64,000 nucleotides of DNA, taken from positions 496,001 through 560,000 of the forward strand of contig CAJFCJ010000012.1 in NCBI GenBank assembly GCA_904063045.1, in the 5' to 3' direction. Shown piece by piece: positions 37,451 to 50,900 of the stretch. How positions within the stretch are numbered: position 1 is the first letter of the stretch; the number at the start of each line of letters is the position of its first letter. This DNA comes from Dimorphilus gyrociliatus (Eukaryota; Annelida; Polychaeta; Dinophilidae). The position numbers and the translations under genes are program-made. Below the pieces are notes generated by a model. It was not told where the DNA came from, did no database searches, and worked only from the letters and a program-made list of their open reading frames with translations.

Positions 37451-38509
37451 TTAACAGTATCCTATTTTCAACAAGTGTCGTAGAGCTTTTCTAAATACTT
37501 TAGAAGATAAATTGTATAGAAAAAAATTAATGGAAAAATTTACATAATAAAGAATCTGAAATAATTCTTGTAATTGTTTCAAAGTATTTGGCAATAATGA
37601 TTTATTTGGAATTAGTATAAAATACAGCCTTATGGCATAAGATGGCGTACTTAGTAGCGTAAAAAAGAAAGCAATAGTAAGTAACAGTTTCGCCGATCTT
37701 CTTTGCAATGCTCTGTAATTCTCTTCCATTATTATCTGGAAACCAGTTTCGTTTTGCAGTTGTAGAGCTTCGTCTATCGTTATATTCTCACCCGGTAATG
37801 TTTGCAAGCGAGTATTAATTTCAAATATTTCTGTTGATCTTCTTTCTCTTTTAGCATATTGTAGTAATTTTATGGCTAACAATACATTTAAAGGAACAAT
37901 AATTAGTAAAGGCAAAAATAGTGTAATAAATATATCCATTCCATTCATAATATCGATCAGTTGGTTAAAATTAGGTCTCTGAACGCAACCTAAATTTTCG
38001 TCTACCCTGTAACACCATAGAGGAAAGGAGAAAAATATTCCTCCGAAAAATGTTAGAAATAACGACATATGTATTGCGCTCTTCCTCACACTCCATCTCT
38101 TCAGTTTTAAGGGGAAAAATACAGCAAAAAACCTTTCTAGAGTGAACAAGCACATTACCCATGTACTCAAAAAACTACATACGAATGTTACATACGGTAT
38201 TAACTGACAAAAAACCGGAAGATGGTAGATATTTATTTCAAAAATTCCAAGCCAAGTCAGCAGAAGAGCTATTAGAAAGAGGTTGTCAGAAACAGCAAGG
38301 ATTGAAAGGTAGATTCCGCAATTCTGATGTTGTAGTTGCTTGAAGCGTTTCATGGCAAATACAAATATTGATAGTGAGTTCCCAATTAAACCAATGAAGA
38401 TTATTGCTGGTAGACAGTATAAATTCAAGATATTTGCAAATAATCCCAGAGTAGACCTATCTCCCGTCTTGAAGAACTGACGAGTAACATTTTCTGTATA
38501 ATTGTCCAT
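37451..38509 (-). CDS. Class A (rhodopsin-type) neuropeptide GPCR, intronless copy B
   Basis: Single-exon frame of 352 residues with glycosylation sequons at the start (MDNYTENVT). TM1-TM3 are almost the same as in the gene at 33577-34626: LIGNSLSIFVFAMKRF, LAVSDNLFLIALLL, VFCQLIPY, LERFFAVFFPLK. From TM4 on the two diverge (here SVRKSAIHMSLFLTFFGGIF). The second extracellular loop Cys is present (NLGC), TM6 has FTLLSTPSYAIRLYF, TM7 has INFFLYNLSSKVFRK. The third intracellular loop is again polar and ends RALQRRSAK. A plasma-membrane peptide receptor of unknown ligand. The sharing of a block against a diverged remainder suggests gene conversion between the pair. Confidence 0.9.
   Translation of the reverse strand: MDNYTENVTRQFFKTGDRSTLGLFANILNLYCLPAIIFIGLIGNSLSIFVFAMKRFKQLQHQNCGIYLSILAVSDNLFLIALLLTWLGIFEINIYHLPVFCQLIPYVTFVCSFLSTWVMCLFTLERFFAVFFPLKLKRWSVRKSAIHMSLFLTFFGGIFFSFPLWCYRVDENLGCVQRPNFNQLIDIMNGMDIFITLFLPLLIIVPLNVLLAIKLLQYAKRERRSTEIFEINTRLQTLPGENITIDEALQLQNETGFQIIMEENYRALQRRSAKLLLTIAFFFTLLSTPSYAIRLYFILIPNKSLLPNTLKQLQELFQILYYVNFSINFFLYNLSSKVFRKALRHLLKIGYC
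38121..38382 (-). repeat. Near-identical GPCR tract, copy B
   Basis: Partner of 34247-34508; see that entry. Same orientation, 3.9 kb apart. Confidence 0.85.
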
Positions 38510-40108
38510 TTTTCCGAAAAAAATGCCAAAGATACCTATAATATATTACCGTTGAGATAACGAAAGATGTCGCTTTATACTCTTTTATGTTAATGAAGTG
38601 AAAAAACACAATAAACAAATTTTAAATTCAAACAATTACTTCTTTATAACCCTATTAGCCTTGCATTAAAACCAGATTGTCATCATAATACAGATTGTTA
38701 CAAATTTTTTTTAGATGGTATGAAAGAATGCTAATTTTAGTCTTGATAATCTCTGCTCACAAAATGTTATGAATAAAGAATAACAAGTCATATATATATA
38801 TATATATACTGTATATGTATATATATATATATTTATTTATATTAATGCACATATGTGGAGACAGAATTATAAATTTGCTAACTCTCTTCCATGAAATTTA
38901 ATATTGCAGATGGCAAATTATCTTTCTCTAGGAAGAGACAAGACAGCACTATGTTCTGAGGATTACCTTGTAAGGAAAGCTAAAAGAGATATGTGCGTGT
39001 TATAGATTATCTATATATCTAAGATGACCTACTTTTTTAAGATTTTCTCATGTAATAAGAGAAATTAGTCTATATAATAAAAGTAGAGAACCTGTCACAG
39101 AATGTTATTAATATAAAAATCTTAAACTATTTTGAAACTAACCAAACTGATAGAATGTTATAACCCAATCACTAATGAAAATTTATAGGGTTACTGGATA
39201 AGGGTTTTACAGAAGATATAGTAGATAGATATATATGTTCACTTGCTTATATATTTAAAGAATTAAAGGATGTCATTACTATTTATTCTTATCGTCTAAG
39301 TTTTCATATCAATAAATGTCTATAATATTTCATATTTAGCTGAAAGTATAACCAAATACCCAAAAACATTTATTGAAAATCTGGCACTGAAAGAAAATTT
39401 ATATACTTTTAGTTATGTTACATATTTCCATTAATCCCTCCTCTTATTATAATTTAAGTAGTATTTAATCTACTTTTCATAAAATATTTTAAACAACTCA
39501 TACATTTACAGTATAAATATGAAATATTATAACATATTACAACTGAACTAATATATTCTTATGCTCATTATTTCGCAAAAATAATTATAATACTTTATTT
39601 AGATATATTTAAGAGTAGCTGTCTTTAAAACAACTATCATAGAATGATTTCTAATACGGGCAAGATAATTTTTCTTGCTTTTTCTATCAATATTCTTATA
39701 TCTTTATGCGAATATCGTCAATCTTTAACTCTTTACGAAAGAATATTAGTTATATGACACAATATTTAAAGATTATGAGTACTATCTGACTTTTGCTGTT
39801 ATTTACTTTAAAAGTTAATTTACTAAAAATGACAGCTATATCATTTAGCACGAAAACAGCCTATTATTATCATCATTTTACAATTATGTTATTTTATTTC
39901 CTTTCATTGTTGATTTTGGGTATCAATAAATGATAAATGTAGAGTTTACAAACTATAAACAGTATATTCTCTGCGAAAGAACAAGACATAAACATCAGAT
40001 AAATGGAGTATTTCAACTATCATAATCCGAATTGTAATGTAAATATTAGAATATAATAGTTATCTTCACTTTGTTTTAGAGAATTTTGTATATACATACA
40101 TGTATATT

Positions 40109-40139
<31 letters not shown>

Positions 40140-40501
40140 ACTAAAAATATACTGGTGCATCTTCTTTCTTTCAATCTACTAACATTAAACATAGTTAGGC
40201 ATACTCTACATTTCTATTATTCCCAATGTGACTTACACTAACCAATATTAATTAGTTATATACTGAAAACTGACCAGTATAGATGGTATTGTAATAGTAA
40301 TGAATTTTAAAATACTACAATTTTTATAAAATATAAAAGAATCAATACTACTTTGTATATCGAATAAATGATAAGATATCAGCTAAAACGTGTATTGATT
40401 TTTACATGATTTCTTTAATGTTTAAGAATTAACTGCTATCAGCTCTTCTCTCTATATGCTCTTTATTTTTCATTTGATATATTTTATCCATTGGGAAAAC
40501 G
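38510..40501. other. Intergenic region, no gene seen
   Basis: About 2 kb of AT-rich DNA between the leftward GPCR and the rightward receptor pseudokinase. It holds a compound TA/ACTGTATATG repeat at 38790-38833 and a TA run at 40113-40138. Confidence 0.6.
38790..38833. repeat. Compound TA microsatellite with ACTGTATATG centre
   Basis: Two TA runs flank ATACTGTATATGTATAT. The same central motif recurs at many loci in the window. Confidence 0.9.
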
Positions 40502-43115
40502 ATGAATTATTTTAACAGAATTTGTCTTACAGTTATTTTAATATATCAGGTTATTAAAAATTACTCAGACGTTTAATTCATTAAATATCTAAAAGAATTA
40601 TTACAACAGGTACAATCAAATACTAATTTCAGTAGCGCCGAAAAATCCACTGGGGAGACAACTGTCTATAGTGGCATTTCAAGTACAACTGTAGTACCTT
40701 CGAAGAGAACTACAAGATATGGATTTACTTGTAAATTTACTATTTTTCTGAAATTGTATTGTAATTATAAGTTATTGCATTTCATTAATAAACATCTCAG
40801 TAAGACCCTGTAGTAGAGGATACTATGGATATGGCTGCTTTCTTAAATGTAGATGCCTGAATCCTTCGGAAGCATGCGACACGCTAACTGGGAGATGTTC
40901 GAATTGTCGTCAACCGTTTACAGGACCGGGCTGTAATGAAGGTTATAAAACTACTCTAACGAATATAAACATTAATCTAGTTAAAATTAACAGTTGAATT
41001 CAAAGGAACACCCTCTATAACAATCGTTTTGGCATTGATGGTTATTATCTTAATTGTTAGCTCTCTCTTGTTACCTTTTATAAAACCGAAGAGGAAAAAA
41101 CAGCTACTCAATCAACCATTAGTTTCAAATGTATATTTTCGGCAAGCTGCAATAGAAGTTCCACCAACATTAAATTCAGGCAATAACAACGATGGGTACG
41201 AGGAACAAGAAGCACCTATTGAAAATGACTATGCTAATATTCCCAAGAGCACTTCTTTTAATGTAGCCGACTCAGAGTCCTATACAGATTCAATGCTTTC
41301 GCCCAATGTACCCAGAATTAGCGAATTGGATATTCAAGTTATGTCCGATATATTAGGAAAAGGTCGATTCGGTGATATTTTAAGTGGATTTATTGTGGAA
41401 GGAGGAAAACGTAAAAGAGTTGCTTTTAAGACACTAAAAGGTTTTTTCTTATCATCACAATAGATATAACACATATATATAACCTTTGAAATAGATGGTG
41501 CTAGGAAAGAAGAAAGAGAGAATTATTTAGCTACAATCGAAGTGTATTCTTCGTTAGAACCACATCCGAACATAATAAAATTTTACGGCATTTGCTTCGT
41601 TGATGGTGACTAATTTACCTCAATTTTTTTCTCACTTAATTAGCAATCTAAAGAAAATTTAAATTAACTAAAGGTCAAAAAAATTACAGGTCAATTTTTT
41701 TCCGCCTTCCAAGAAGCTGATAATGGAAATTTGAAAAATTTTTTAAAGATACACAGGGTAGACGAAGATCTTGTAAATCCAAATATGCTATTAAAGTACG
41801 CGCAAGACGTCGCCACTGGGATGTGCTACTTAGTGAATAAAGGGGTTAGCTGCATTTACAATAAATCTATTATTAGATAATTATTATTGGAAACAAAAGT
41901 CTTGAAATTTATTGAAGAATGAAGAGAAAAAGATAAATATACATTAAATATAAGATTACTTTATGGAATTTCAGATTATTCATGGTTCATTACAAGCCAA
42001 GAGAATATTAGTTTCTAAAGATTATACTGCAAAAATAACAGGCATTCAAAGATTGAAAGAAGATTATGGTTACTGTAATATACACGATAAGGTTATTTTG
42101 TTTCATTTTCCTTACCATTCTGCATGGGTTTAAAGAAACGGTTACGTAAGCTGATTAAGGAAGAAAAAAACCTTTTTAGAGAAAAATGCATCTATTTTTA
42201 TGACGTTAGTCAAATAAGTTATCAAAATCAATCATTGAGAGTAATCATTTCGTTAATTTACTTAGTACACTGCTCTTATATTTCTTTTGAAAATATTACT
42301 TATGTAAAAATTATGTTTTAACCTACCAGGATCCTAGAATAAGATGGTTAGCTCCAGAGAGTCTTACAGAAAATATTTCCAATAATTACACGGATGTGTA
42401 AGTGTCATATTTTATATATTAAATTATCATTCTATTATTCTTCTAAAATCTTATTCTTAGGAATGAACAATCTAAAATAATATTAAGATAGAGTGTATTC
42501 TCCATACTAAATGAATTACATTGAGGTTTTTTTGTTATACAGATGGTCTTATGGCGTTTTGCTATGGGAAATTATGTCTATAGGAGAACAGCCGTACACA
42601 AATGTTAAAACTGAAGACGTATTTAATTTATTAGAAACTGGCTATTTTCTAGAAAAACCAGAGAACTGTAATAAGACAGTGTACGTTTAGATTATTTACC
42701 ATTATACCTTTCACTTTGATGATGATATAGCATTTTTTCGAAATATTTTATTAATTAATCTTCCTATTAGATATGCACTTATGAAATGGTGTTGGAGTAG
42801 AGATCCTTTGGAAAGACCAAGTTTTATAGCGCTAAGTGACGGTTTCTTTGAAATATCCAGATCTGGTCAGGTACAAAAAAGAATAATATATACAAATAAA
42901 GTGATATGAATACTTTTGATAATCATCGAATTTATCTAATTTAGCTGCATAATACTTCTGAAGCTATATCTCCAGAGAATATGAAAGGCGATAGACCCTA
43001 CGATGAGCCTTCAAACCTTATTACTTCTACACCAAAAAAGGAAAAAGATGAAGCCGAAAATGTTTACAGCGAAATTGTTTTCAATCCTACAACGCATAAA
43101 TCAACTGAAGCGTAA
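40502..43115 (+). CDS. Single-pass receptor with EGF-like domain and degenerate tyrosine-kinase domain
   Basis: Eleven exons join in frame (40502-40549, 40610-40730, 40801-40941, 40994-41440, 41495-41605, 41690-41844, 41975-42091, 42330-42397, 42543-42680, 42771-42870, 42945-43115), 538 residues. A signal peptide exon is followed by a Ser/Thr-rich segment, one EGF-like module (CSRGYYGYGC...CDTLTGRC...GPGC, as in Tie and MEGF proteins), a TM helix (ITIVLALMVIILIVSSLLL) with a basic stop-transfer, and a juxtamembrane YANI. The kinase domain keeps the glycine loop (LGKGRFGD), VAFK, WLAPESL, DVWSYGVLLWEIMS and CWSRDPLERPSF. The HRD motif reads HGS and the DFG position reads TGI, so the catalytic base and the metal-binding Asp are both gone. 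It should be a signalling pseudokinase, not an active enzyme. The tail has tyrosines in RPYDEP and NVYSEIVF that could bind SH2 domains. Confidence 0.85.
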
Positions 43116-43802
43116 AGATTCCTCAATAAAAAAGACAATACTTGTTCTTTTATTTAACTATATACACATTTGATAAATGATTCAATATTAACATATAATA
43201 AAGAAGATACAGATTGTTTAAATGATAAAACATGTACAATATACTAATATTTTTGTATTTTTATTTGATATAATATCATAATTTATTTGTTAAATATAAT
43301 TATAAACTATTAATTGAATTCAAGAAATCTGTGTGGTGAGGAGTACGCGATTTTCAAGTTTTGGCAGAGACAACTTTTCTCGTTGGGAAGTTTGCTGTAA
43401 TGGAAATATGTAAATTTATTAAACTAGGAAAATAATTTTAATATTCATAATCAATATGGTTATACATTAAATATTTGTGATTTGTGATATAAATATAATA
43501 TGTTACATTCCTTTTTTCTATCAAAACTAGTGTAATAAAAATATTTCACATGCATTTTCATTGACAATGATTTTTATAAATAATATATTGATAAGTATCA
43601 TGCTGTCTTTGAGTTTACTTGTACCTGTAGAAGTAATTCTATCAACCATTTGTTTAGTTCTCAGGTATTTCCCAATCTATTATTCAGTAAATGTTAATTT
43701 AAATAAATCAATTTAATTTATTTTACTTATGTCTATAGTATATACTGTATATATATACAATATGTATTGTACACTATTTAATAGAATGTTATTGTTAAAT
43801 AT
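43116..43802. other. Short intergenic region between convergent genes
   Basis: About 690 bases separating the 3' ends of the receptor pseudokinase and the Lys/Glu-rich gene. AT-rich, with a TATACTGTATATATATAC palindrome at about 43739-43756; no gene seen. Confidence 0.65.
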
Positions 43803-46800
43803 TTATTCATTTCTTACCGATATGAAGGCTTGCATATTCTTTCGTAATAACTTCTTGTAATTGCAATCGTGCGAATAGCCGTGCTTATCTTTCTGAGAAA
43901 AAGACTTGACTCTCTTAATAACAGGTGTAGTATCGTCCCAAGAGTATTTCGTGTGATGCAATTTAATCTTTTTCTGCTTTCTCTCTGTACAACTTGTTGG
44001 CAAGTTTGAGTTTTGCCAATTATCTGGATTTTTTGCTTTACTACTTGGAAAATTATGTATAGATGGCAACTTTGATTCTGGATCTTCTAATTCTAAGAGA
44101 TTCGATTGAGTTAGATGAAAATCAATAGAATCAAATAGGCTAATACTGTCTTGTTGTTCTTTCAAATCAGGTAGCCTGTTTAAATTAGTTAAATCATTCA
44201 TTGGTAAAGGCAAATCAAAATCATCATTTAATGTAATAAAAGGAGAGAGAAAAGGTTTTAAGTCATAAAAGGAATATGACTTTTCATTAGGCAAATCTAA
44301 AGAAAAACGTTTTATTTGTTGATGACTTGGAATTTTTGTGAAATTTGGACAATATCTGCTGAAAATAAGGATATCTTTTTTATGCGTAATAGATAGTAAA
44401 AATGCAAGTTATTTTACTAGTAAAGATTATATGGTATAACTAATTAATGCATGTTTAGTATTGATTTCCTTACTTTTTTTCAAGTTTTCGACTCGTCTCT
44501 AGCTGTGAGGGGACTTTTCCTTTAGGGCCTCTAGGAGAAACCCCTTCTTGATTAACTTTTCCTGAACGCCAATGCAAGGCCAGCAAACCGTATTTTGATG
44601 TTCCCTCCCTGCAGGTATGAGAAGATTATATTCAATCAAAGGACTGTATACTCAAAATAGCACTAACTCCGTATTCGCATGGATACCATGCCTGCCAGGC
44701 ATACTTTCCACAACATGTTTCTTGACCTCAACCTCCTTCAGGGACAGAATTAATTACGTTTATTGCTTAAATAAGATCATATACTAAATAAAAATTTACT
44801 TGGATATTTTCAAATTCTACTTTTTTCAAGTACCGCATACCCATGTCTGCATTTTTGATGTCGGGTAATTCACCTTCTCTGGGTGTTATCTGCCTAGGCT
44901 TATATGGTGGAACTTCACTCTTTATAACTTTAAAATTACTTAATGAAGCTAAAGATTTCTTCCAATCTGTTTCTGAAGATGTAAAATAGGAAAAATTTAT
45001 AGTTTATATATATTTTGTGTATATACATATGATACATTCCAGTTTTTTTACACTTACCAATAAAGACATCTACTGGTTTTATTTGATTATCATAAATTTG
45101 ATCAATTCTCTTAGTTGCATTAGTCATTTTATCTTTTCTTTCCTCAATGGAAACTTTATCTTCAATCTTATGATCTGTGTTGTCTTTTATATCGATCTCT
45201 GTTTAAAAAGTTTATTTACTGCATAAAAACAAAACTTTATCTATATAAATTATTTTTCTGTTGACTTATTCTGATTAAACTATTCAAGATTACACATTTT
45301 AAACTAAATTAAATTAATAAAAGAACAGTCTAATGAAGTTAGTTAACTTAGGAGGTTTTCGTTTACATTTGATGAATTTTAATAACTTCAAAACCTTGTG
45401 GGTAATCCGTCTTTAAATTTGTGTCATAGCAATGTAGGACTGATGGAGAGGGCGTTGACATGTTAATTCCTTCACCTGTGGACATTGACAAATTACACAC
45501 GTGATTTAAAAAGTTTATTTGATGAATTAGAATTACTTTTTAACGGAGATATACTATTTTCTATTTTTTCATCATTGTTTAACATAGGAAGTTCGGCCGC
45601 TTTTTCTTCTTCTGTCAGATTCTTCATTGGTCTATATTTAGACAAAAAAGACAAACAATAGCCCTTTGTTTATAAAAATTTGAATAAAATAATCATACGT
45701 TGTTGTAATATCAACTTGTAGAACATTTAAGGAGCTTTATGAAGAGAAAAATAGTATAATTATTCTATTTAACTTTAAGGATAGAATTTACTTTGATGTT
45801 TCGTCTCTATCCAGGGGAGTTTGCCTTTCAGATAAATTAAAAGTTGATGTATTATTTACTCTCTTCTCCGCCTTTGATTTGACCTTCTTCGAGCCTTTTT
45901 TTTTAATAAAACAAGAGCATAGTACATTATTCTATAATAAAATTGATTTTATGTTTTGTATAGAGAAAAAATAAGCACGTTTCTTGTTTTATAAATATTA
46001 AAAAGTTATAGAAAATCATTTTTACAAGCAAAATCAATTAGTCTTTAATGGAAATTATGAAAAAATATTGGTTAAGGAGGCACAAAAGTTTTAATTGATT
46101 AATCTTATATGTTAAAGGTGTTTAGGTGAATATTTTACCACTATTTGCGGTTTTAGATTCCTTTTGAAAAGTTTCTTCTAAAACATTGGATTCTGTTAAC
46201 TCTGTAATATATCTTTCATTTTCTATGGTTTCTTTGATGTTTAACTTTAATGGTTCATTATCCGATTTTTTTTCGCAGTTGGATGTAATTTTAGTTTGAT
46301 CATTCTCTTGACAGAGAATGGTTGGTGGTGGACTTAATATAGATACTGTCAAACCCTTATGCTGAATATCTTCTTCAATATTGGCTGTTTGTCTGTGAAA
46401 TTTCCCAACTTCTGGCAGAGGATGCAAGTCGATGTTATGTAAAATTATGGACTCTGGAGAAATTATCTTTTCCCGTTTAACGCTTAAACTATTCACAGAA
46501 TATCTTTCTCTATCCGTTCTCTTTGAACTCTTTGTACCTTTACACCTCTTCAGCTCTAAATCCTCAGATTCACTAGTTATTTCGATAGATTCTTGACTAA
46601 TATAAGATTCATCTAACTGGGTGTCTATATAAACACTTTTGGATAACACACTTTTTAAATCAACGGTTAGGTGTGCATTTGGTGATTCAATAAAATTTAA
46701 ATTAGGCAAATCATCAGAGTTAGAATAACCTTCATTGAAGTCAGAAGATGACTCAGATAAATAAAAATCCCTTTCATTATTATTCTGTTCTCTGGAATTT

Positions 46801-47890
46801 AAGTGTAAATTCTTTTGAGATGTTGAATTAGATAGTTTGAATGTAGATTTTGAAGAGTCCGTTGAATTCGTAGTCAAAGTATCATTAAGTACATCTTCAT
46901 CTAAATTATAGATGTATATTTATATATAAATATATATATATATCAATATCAGGAAATATAGGAGAAGTTTTGAATAAACTTAATAATAGTATACTTAATT
47001 TAGAATTTATATATACTGTATATAAGTTACATATTCTACATTTTAAGAAATTTTCAATCATACATTTACCTTTTTTATGATTCTTTATCTTTTTAGTACT
47101 TTTACGTTCTTTTATTTTTTCCATTACCTGATAAATAGGTATATTACATTAAATAATAGGATATTTGAAAGGATTCTATCGTTTCCTTTCTGACCTCTTG
47201 AAGTTGTTGAGGATTTTTTAATAATTCAGGCATATCTTCAATTAATCCTAAATCATCCATATTCTTTTCATCTCCTTCAGACAATTTGGTTAGAATCTCT
47301 TCTAACAATATCTTCTGTTACACATAAATTTTCTTAGAAAACATAGTCAGAAGTGATAAGTATAATAGTATATTTTTATATAGCATTTATGTATCTTTGC
47401 GCCTACTCTATGTAAGAATTGTATCAAATAGTACAACTAGTAAAACAATATCTGTTATACCTCATCCCCGGTTTTGAAGTCGATACTCTCTAAAATCTCA
47501 TCTAGCTTGGTTGAATTTCCAAGAATTTCTTTTATTTTTTTCCATCCTTTTCTTTTCTTTTCTTTCTGTTTTATATTGAAATTATATATCGATTGTATTT
47601 AATGTAAAAACCGGAATTATTTTGATGTATATATATATTTGGATATTTTAGATAATAGTTTATATTTGCTTATATAAAATATATAAATATATAGTATATA
47701 TTGTATATACTCTAAATATACATATACATATTAAAAACGAGTAAAATATTCCATTTTAAAAGCATTTCTATAAAAAGAAAAGATAGCTAATGAAGTTAAG
47801 TATGATGTTATTTAACTCAACAAACCCTATGTGAATCAAATGTTATAAAAATAATTTTGAGGGGGAAGTGAAGCAGAGAAAGGGAAAGAT

Positions 47891-47941
<51 letters not shown>

Positions 47942-50900
47942 GAGAGGGATAGGACAGAAGATCAATCGAAATGAAGAAGAGAATAGGAATAGAAAAAAAA
48001 GTAAGAAAAAGCAACAGTGTAAATTATTAAATTCATCAAAGTCATAGTTTAATCGAAAAAGGTCAAGTCTTTTTATTATATTTCTTATTATTTACTATTT
48101 TTTGCTCGCATTTATCAAACCTTTTTATTCATTAAAGAATGTTTTGCCTCATTTTCCTGGGATACGACTAACGAGCTCTTTTTGTTATATCGTTTATTTT
48201 TATCTTTTAATTTTGTGGGGGAATCTTTATAGTTTTCCTGATCAGCGTTTATAGGGTCTAATCGTTTCTTTTCTGCTGTTCCTTGCATTAGACTTATGCC
48301 ATTCTTTTTATTGTTAATTTTTGGTAAACTAATATCATTCTTTAATGAAGAAGCTATTTCTCGACCCTTTTTTAATGTTTTATCAGTACTATTTATAGAT
48401 TTTTTTCCATCCTTTATAAAATATGAAAATAGCAAGTTAATTAATCTATAATAAATCCTAATTAAATTTTGATTTTATTCAGATTCTTATTATAGAATTA
48501 AGAGGTATAGTTACCGAATTTTTTCTTAATACAGTTTGGTTAAAATTATCCCCAAGGGTAACTACTGACATCTGTATTGTGAAAGTAAAATGAAGTGATT
48601 TTAAGTACTCATAATGTTTTCTGTATGTTGGAAAACATCGAATAATAGGAACAGAATAAAGTATATTACCATTGATTGATTTTTTTCAACAGAATCAACT
48701 GTTTGGGAGACCTTTTTTGAGGGAATTTCCGTGAAAACATTGAAATTTTATTTTAGCATGCATTTTATATACATTATATATATTAAAACTATGATATTAC
48801 CATTGACTGATTTTTATCAACAGAATTAAGTGTTTGGGAGGTCTTTTTTGAGGGAATTTCCGTGGAAACATTGGAATTCTATTTTAACATGCATTTTATA
48901 TATACATTGTATATAAAAAAAAAGTTTATTATTTACAGTGGAACTAGGAGTTTTGGGTAACACTTCAGCTAAAGCCAGCTTCCGTTCCATCCCGAAAGCC
49001 TCTAAGACTTTAATAGTATTTTGCTTCCTCTCGTGTGACGGATGCTATTTAAAGTTATTCTCTTTAATTATATCTTTAGTGTCTATCAAAATTAATTCTA
49101 TATTGAAAGAAGAAACAAACGTTTAACTGGTCTGTCAATTCAGTAAGAATTAATTGCAAAAGTTCAGGGGGGTATCCGAAATTTCTGTTAAAAAGGAAAC
49201 AGAATAAAACCCAGGAAAAGATATATTATTGAAAACAGTAACATTTTCTTTTTTCTATACTTACTCATTAATTTCGATTAGATAGTTGCATATAGCTTTG
49301 TGGGAATGGTCGTTGCAATTTCGTGTTATTTCTATCATAGCTCTAATTATACTTTCAGGGTTATTGGGAACATTTCTCATAAACCATCTTTCCTTTAAAA
49401 TTCTTTGAAATATTTCAGGTAGCTATTATTTATATTAGAAAACTTGTCAATAGAACAATCAAAGGTAGATTAAACACTAAAGTACCTCAGATTTTTTATC
49501 CTCGTTAATGGAATCCCTTTTACCAGATTTTGTCCCTTTACCCCATAAATCATCACCAAGTTGTACTTTGGGAAGAGTTAAATTCTTTCCTTTATATTTT
49601 TCTGAAAAGTGAAAGAAAGATATTATAAAATATAAGTATTGACATAATCGATTTAGGTTAAGATATAAACGACAAAATACCGTGCCCATTATACAATAGT
49701 TAACAATATTTCTTATATATGCATACAATATGATTACTTGAAGGGTTTATTACGGTATTAATTAGTTACACCAAACAAAGTCGCAACAAAAAAACAACCC
49801 CAAATAATTAAAAAAAAAGCGGGATATTTCGGTAGGGGTTTTTTTTATTAATTTATCTGATTTTATCTTTTCCCCTTTTCAATAGCAACACAATATTTAA
49901 GGTGAAGTGCAACATTTATTGTGCACCGATATTAGCCTGTCACTATTACCAATTATTGCATCGGTATTCGGCATAGAACTCTCATTAATTCCTGGAAAAG
50001 ATTTATTAATAATTGCAGTTTTTCATATCTTCAGAGAGCAGATAAGGAAAGCCGAAATCAACTTTTAGTACATAGATTAGAAATATTTATACGTTTTATG
50101 AGAGGGAGAGAAAGAGAAATAGAAGGAGAAGGAAGAGAGAGAGAAGAAATAATAAGAGTAAAGATAAAAAAAGAGCGGTAAAGGAGATAAAGGAAGAGAT
50201 AGTCTCTTGGATAGTTGAATTTGAGATATTCACATCTATTGATATTACGTAATCTACCTAAAATTCTATCGATTTCTCTTAATCTCAATGTTCTAGGAGA
50301 AGGTGGCTTATAGAGGGGTAACTTTTTCCTGTTAGCTCTTTCCTCTAATACTTTCTTTCTTCGTTCTTTCCATATAGCCTCTAACTCTTCATCGTCATAC
50401 TCTCTAGTGTATTTTGTAGATTTTTCCACTTTATATCAAAATAGAAAACTTTTTATATATAAATAAACTGTTGAATAATAGTGTAGAATTAAGAGATCAT
50501 AAACAGTGCTAATTTATAATATTACTATTTTCTCAAATCAAAAGTTGATAACATGCATGCAATCTTTTATAAAAACACTTACCCGAAACACGTGTAGATT
50601 CTTTAGATAAATTAGGAGTGGGTGTATTCTTTATTATATCTTGATCAGCAAAGTCTAGGTCGACATCCTGTGTACGATTTAATAGAAATATTTTAACTAA
50701 ATGAATAACGCTGAGAATTAGTTTATTAATTAATTGATTGATTGATTGAAATGTATTATGTGTTGAAAAATGATATCATTTTTAATTTTGACACAAAGCA
50801 ATCTATCTATAAAAGTGATTAATATGATATTTGTTAATGAAAAGGAAGAGTTTAAATAGTGACAATTTATTATTAAAATAGTAGGAACATATGATATATT

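Noticed and set aside
38161-38343. Plus-strand open frame within the GPCR copy B
   Set aside because: Shadow of the highly constrained TM1-TM3 coding tract on the other strand.
47817-48014. Minus-strand Ser/Leu-rich frame
   Set aside because: It is a reading of a GA/CT microsatellite inside an intron.
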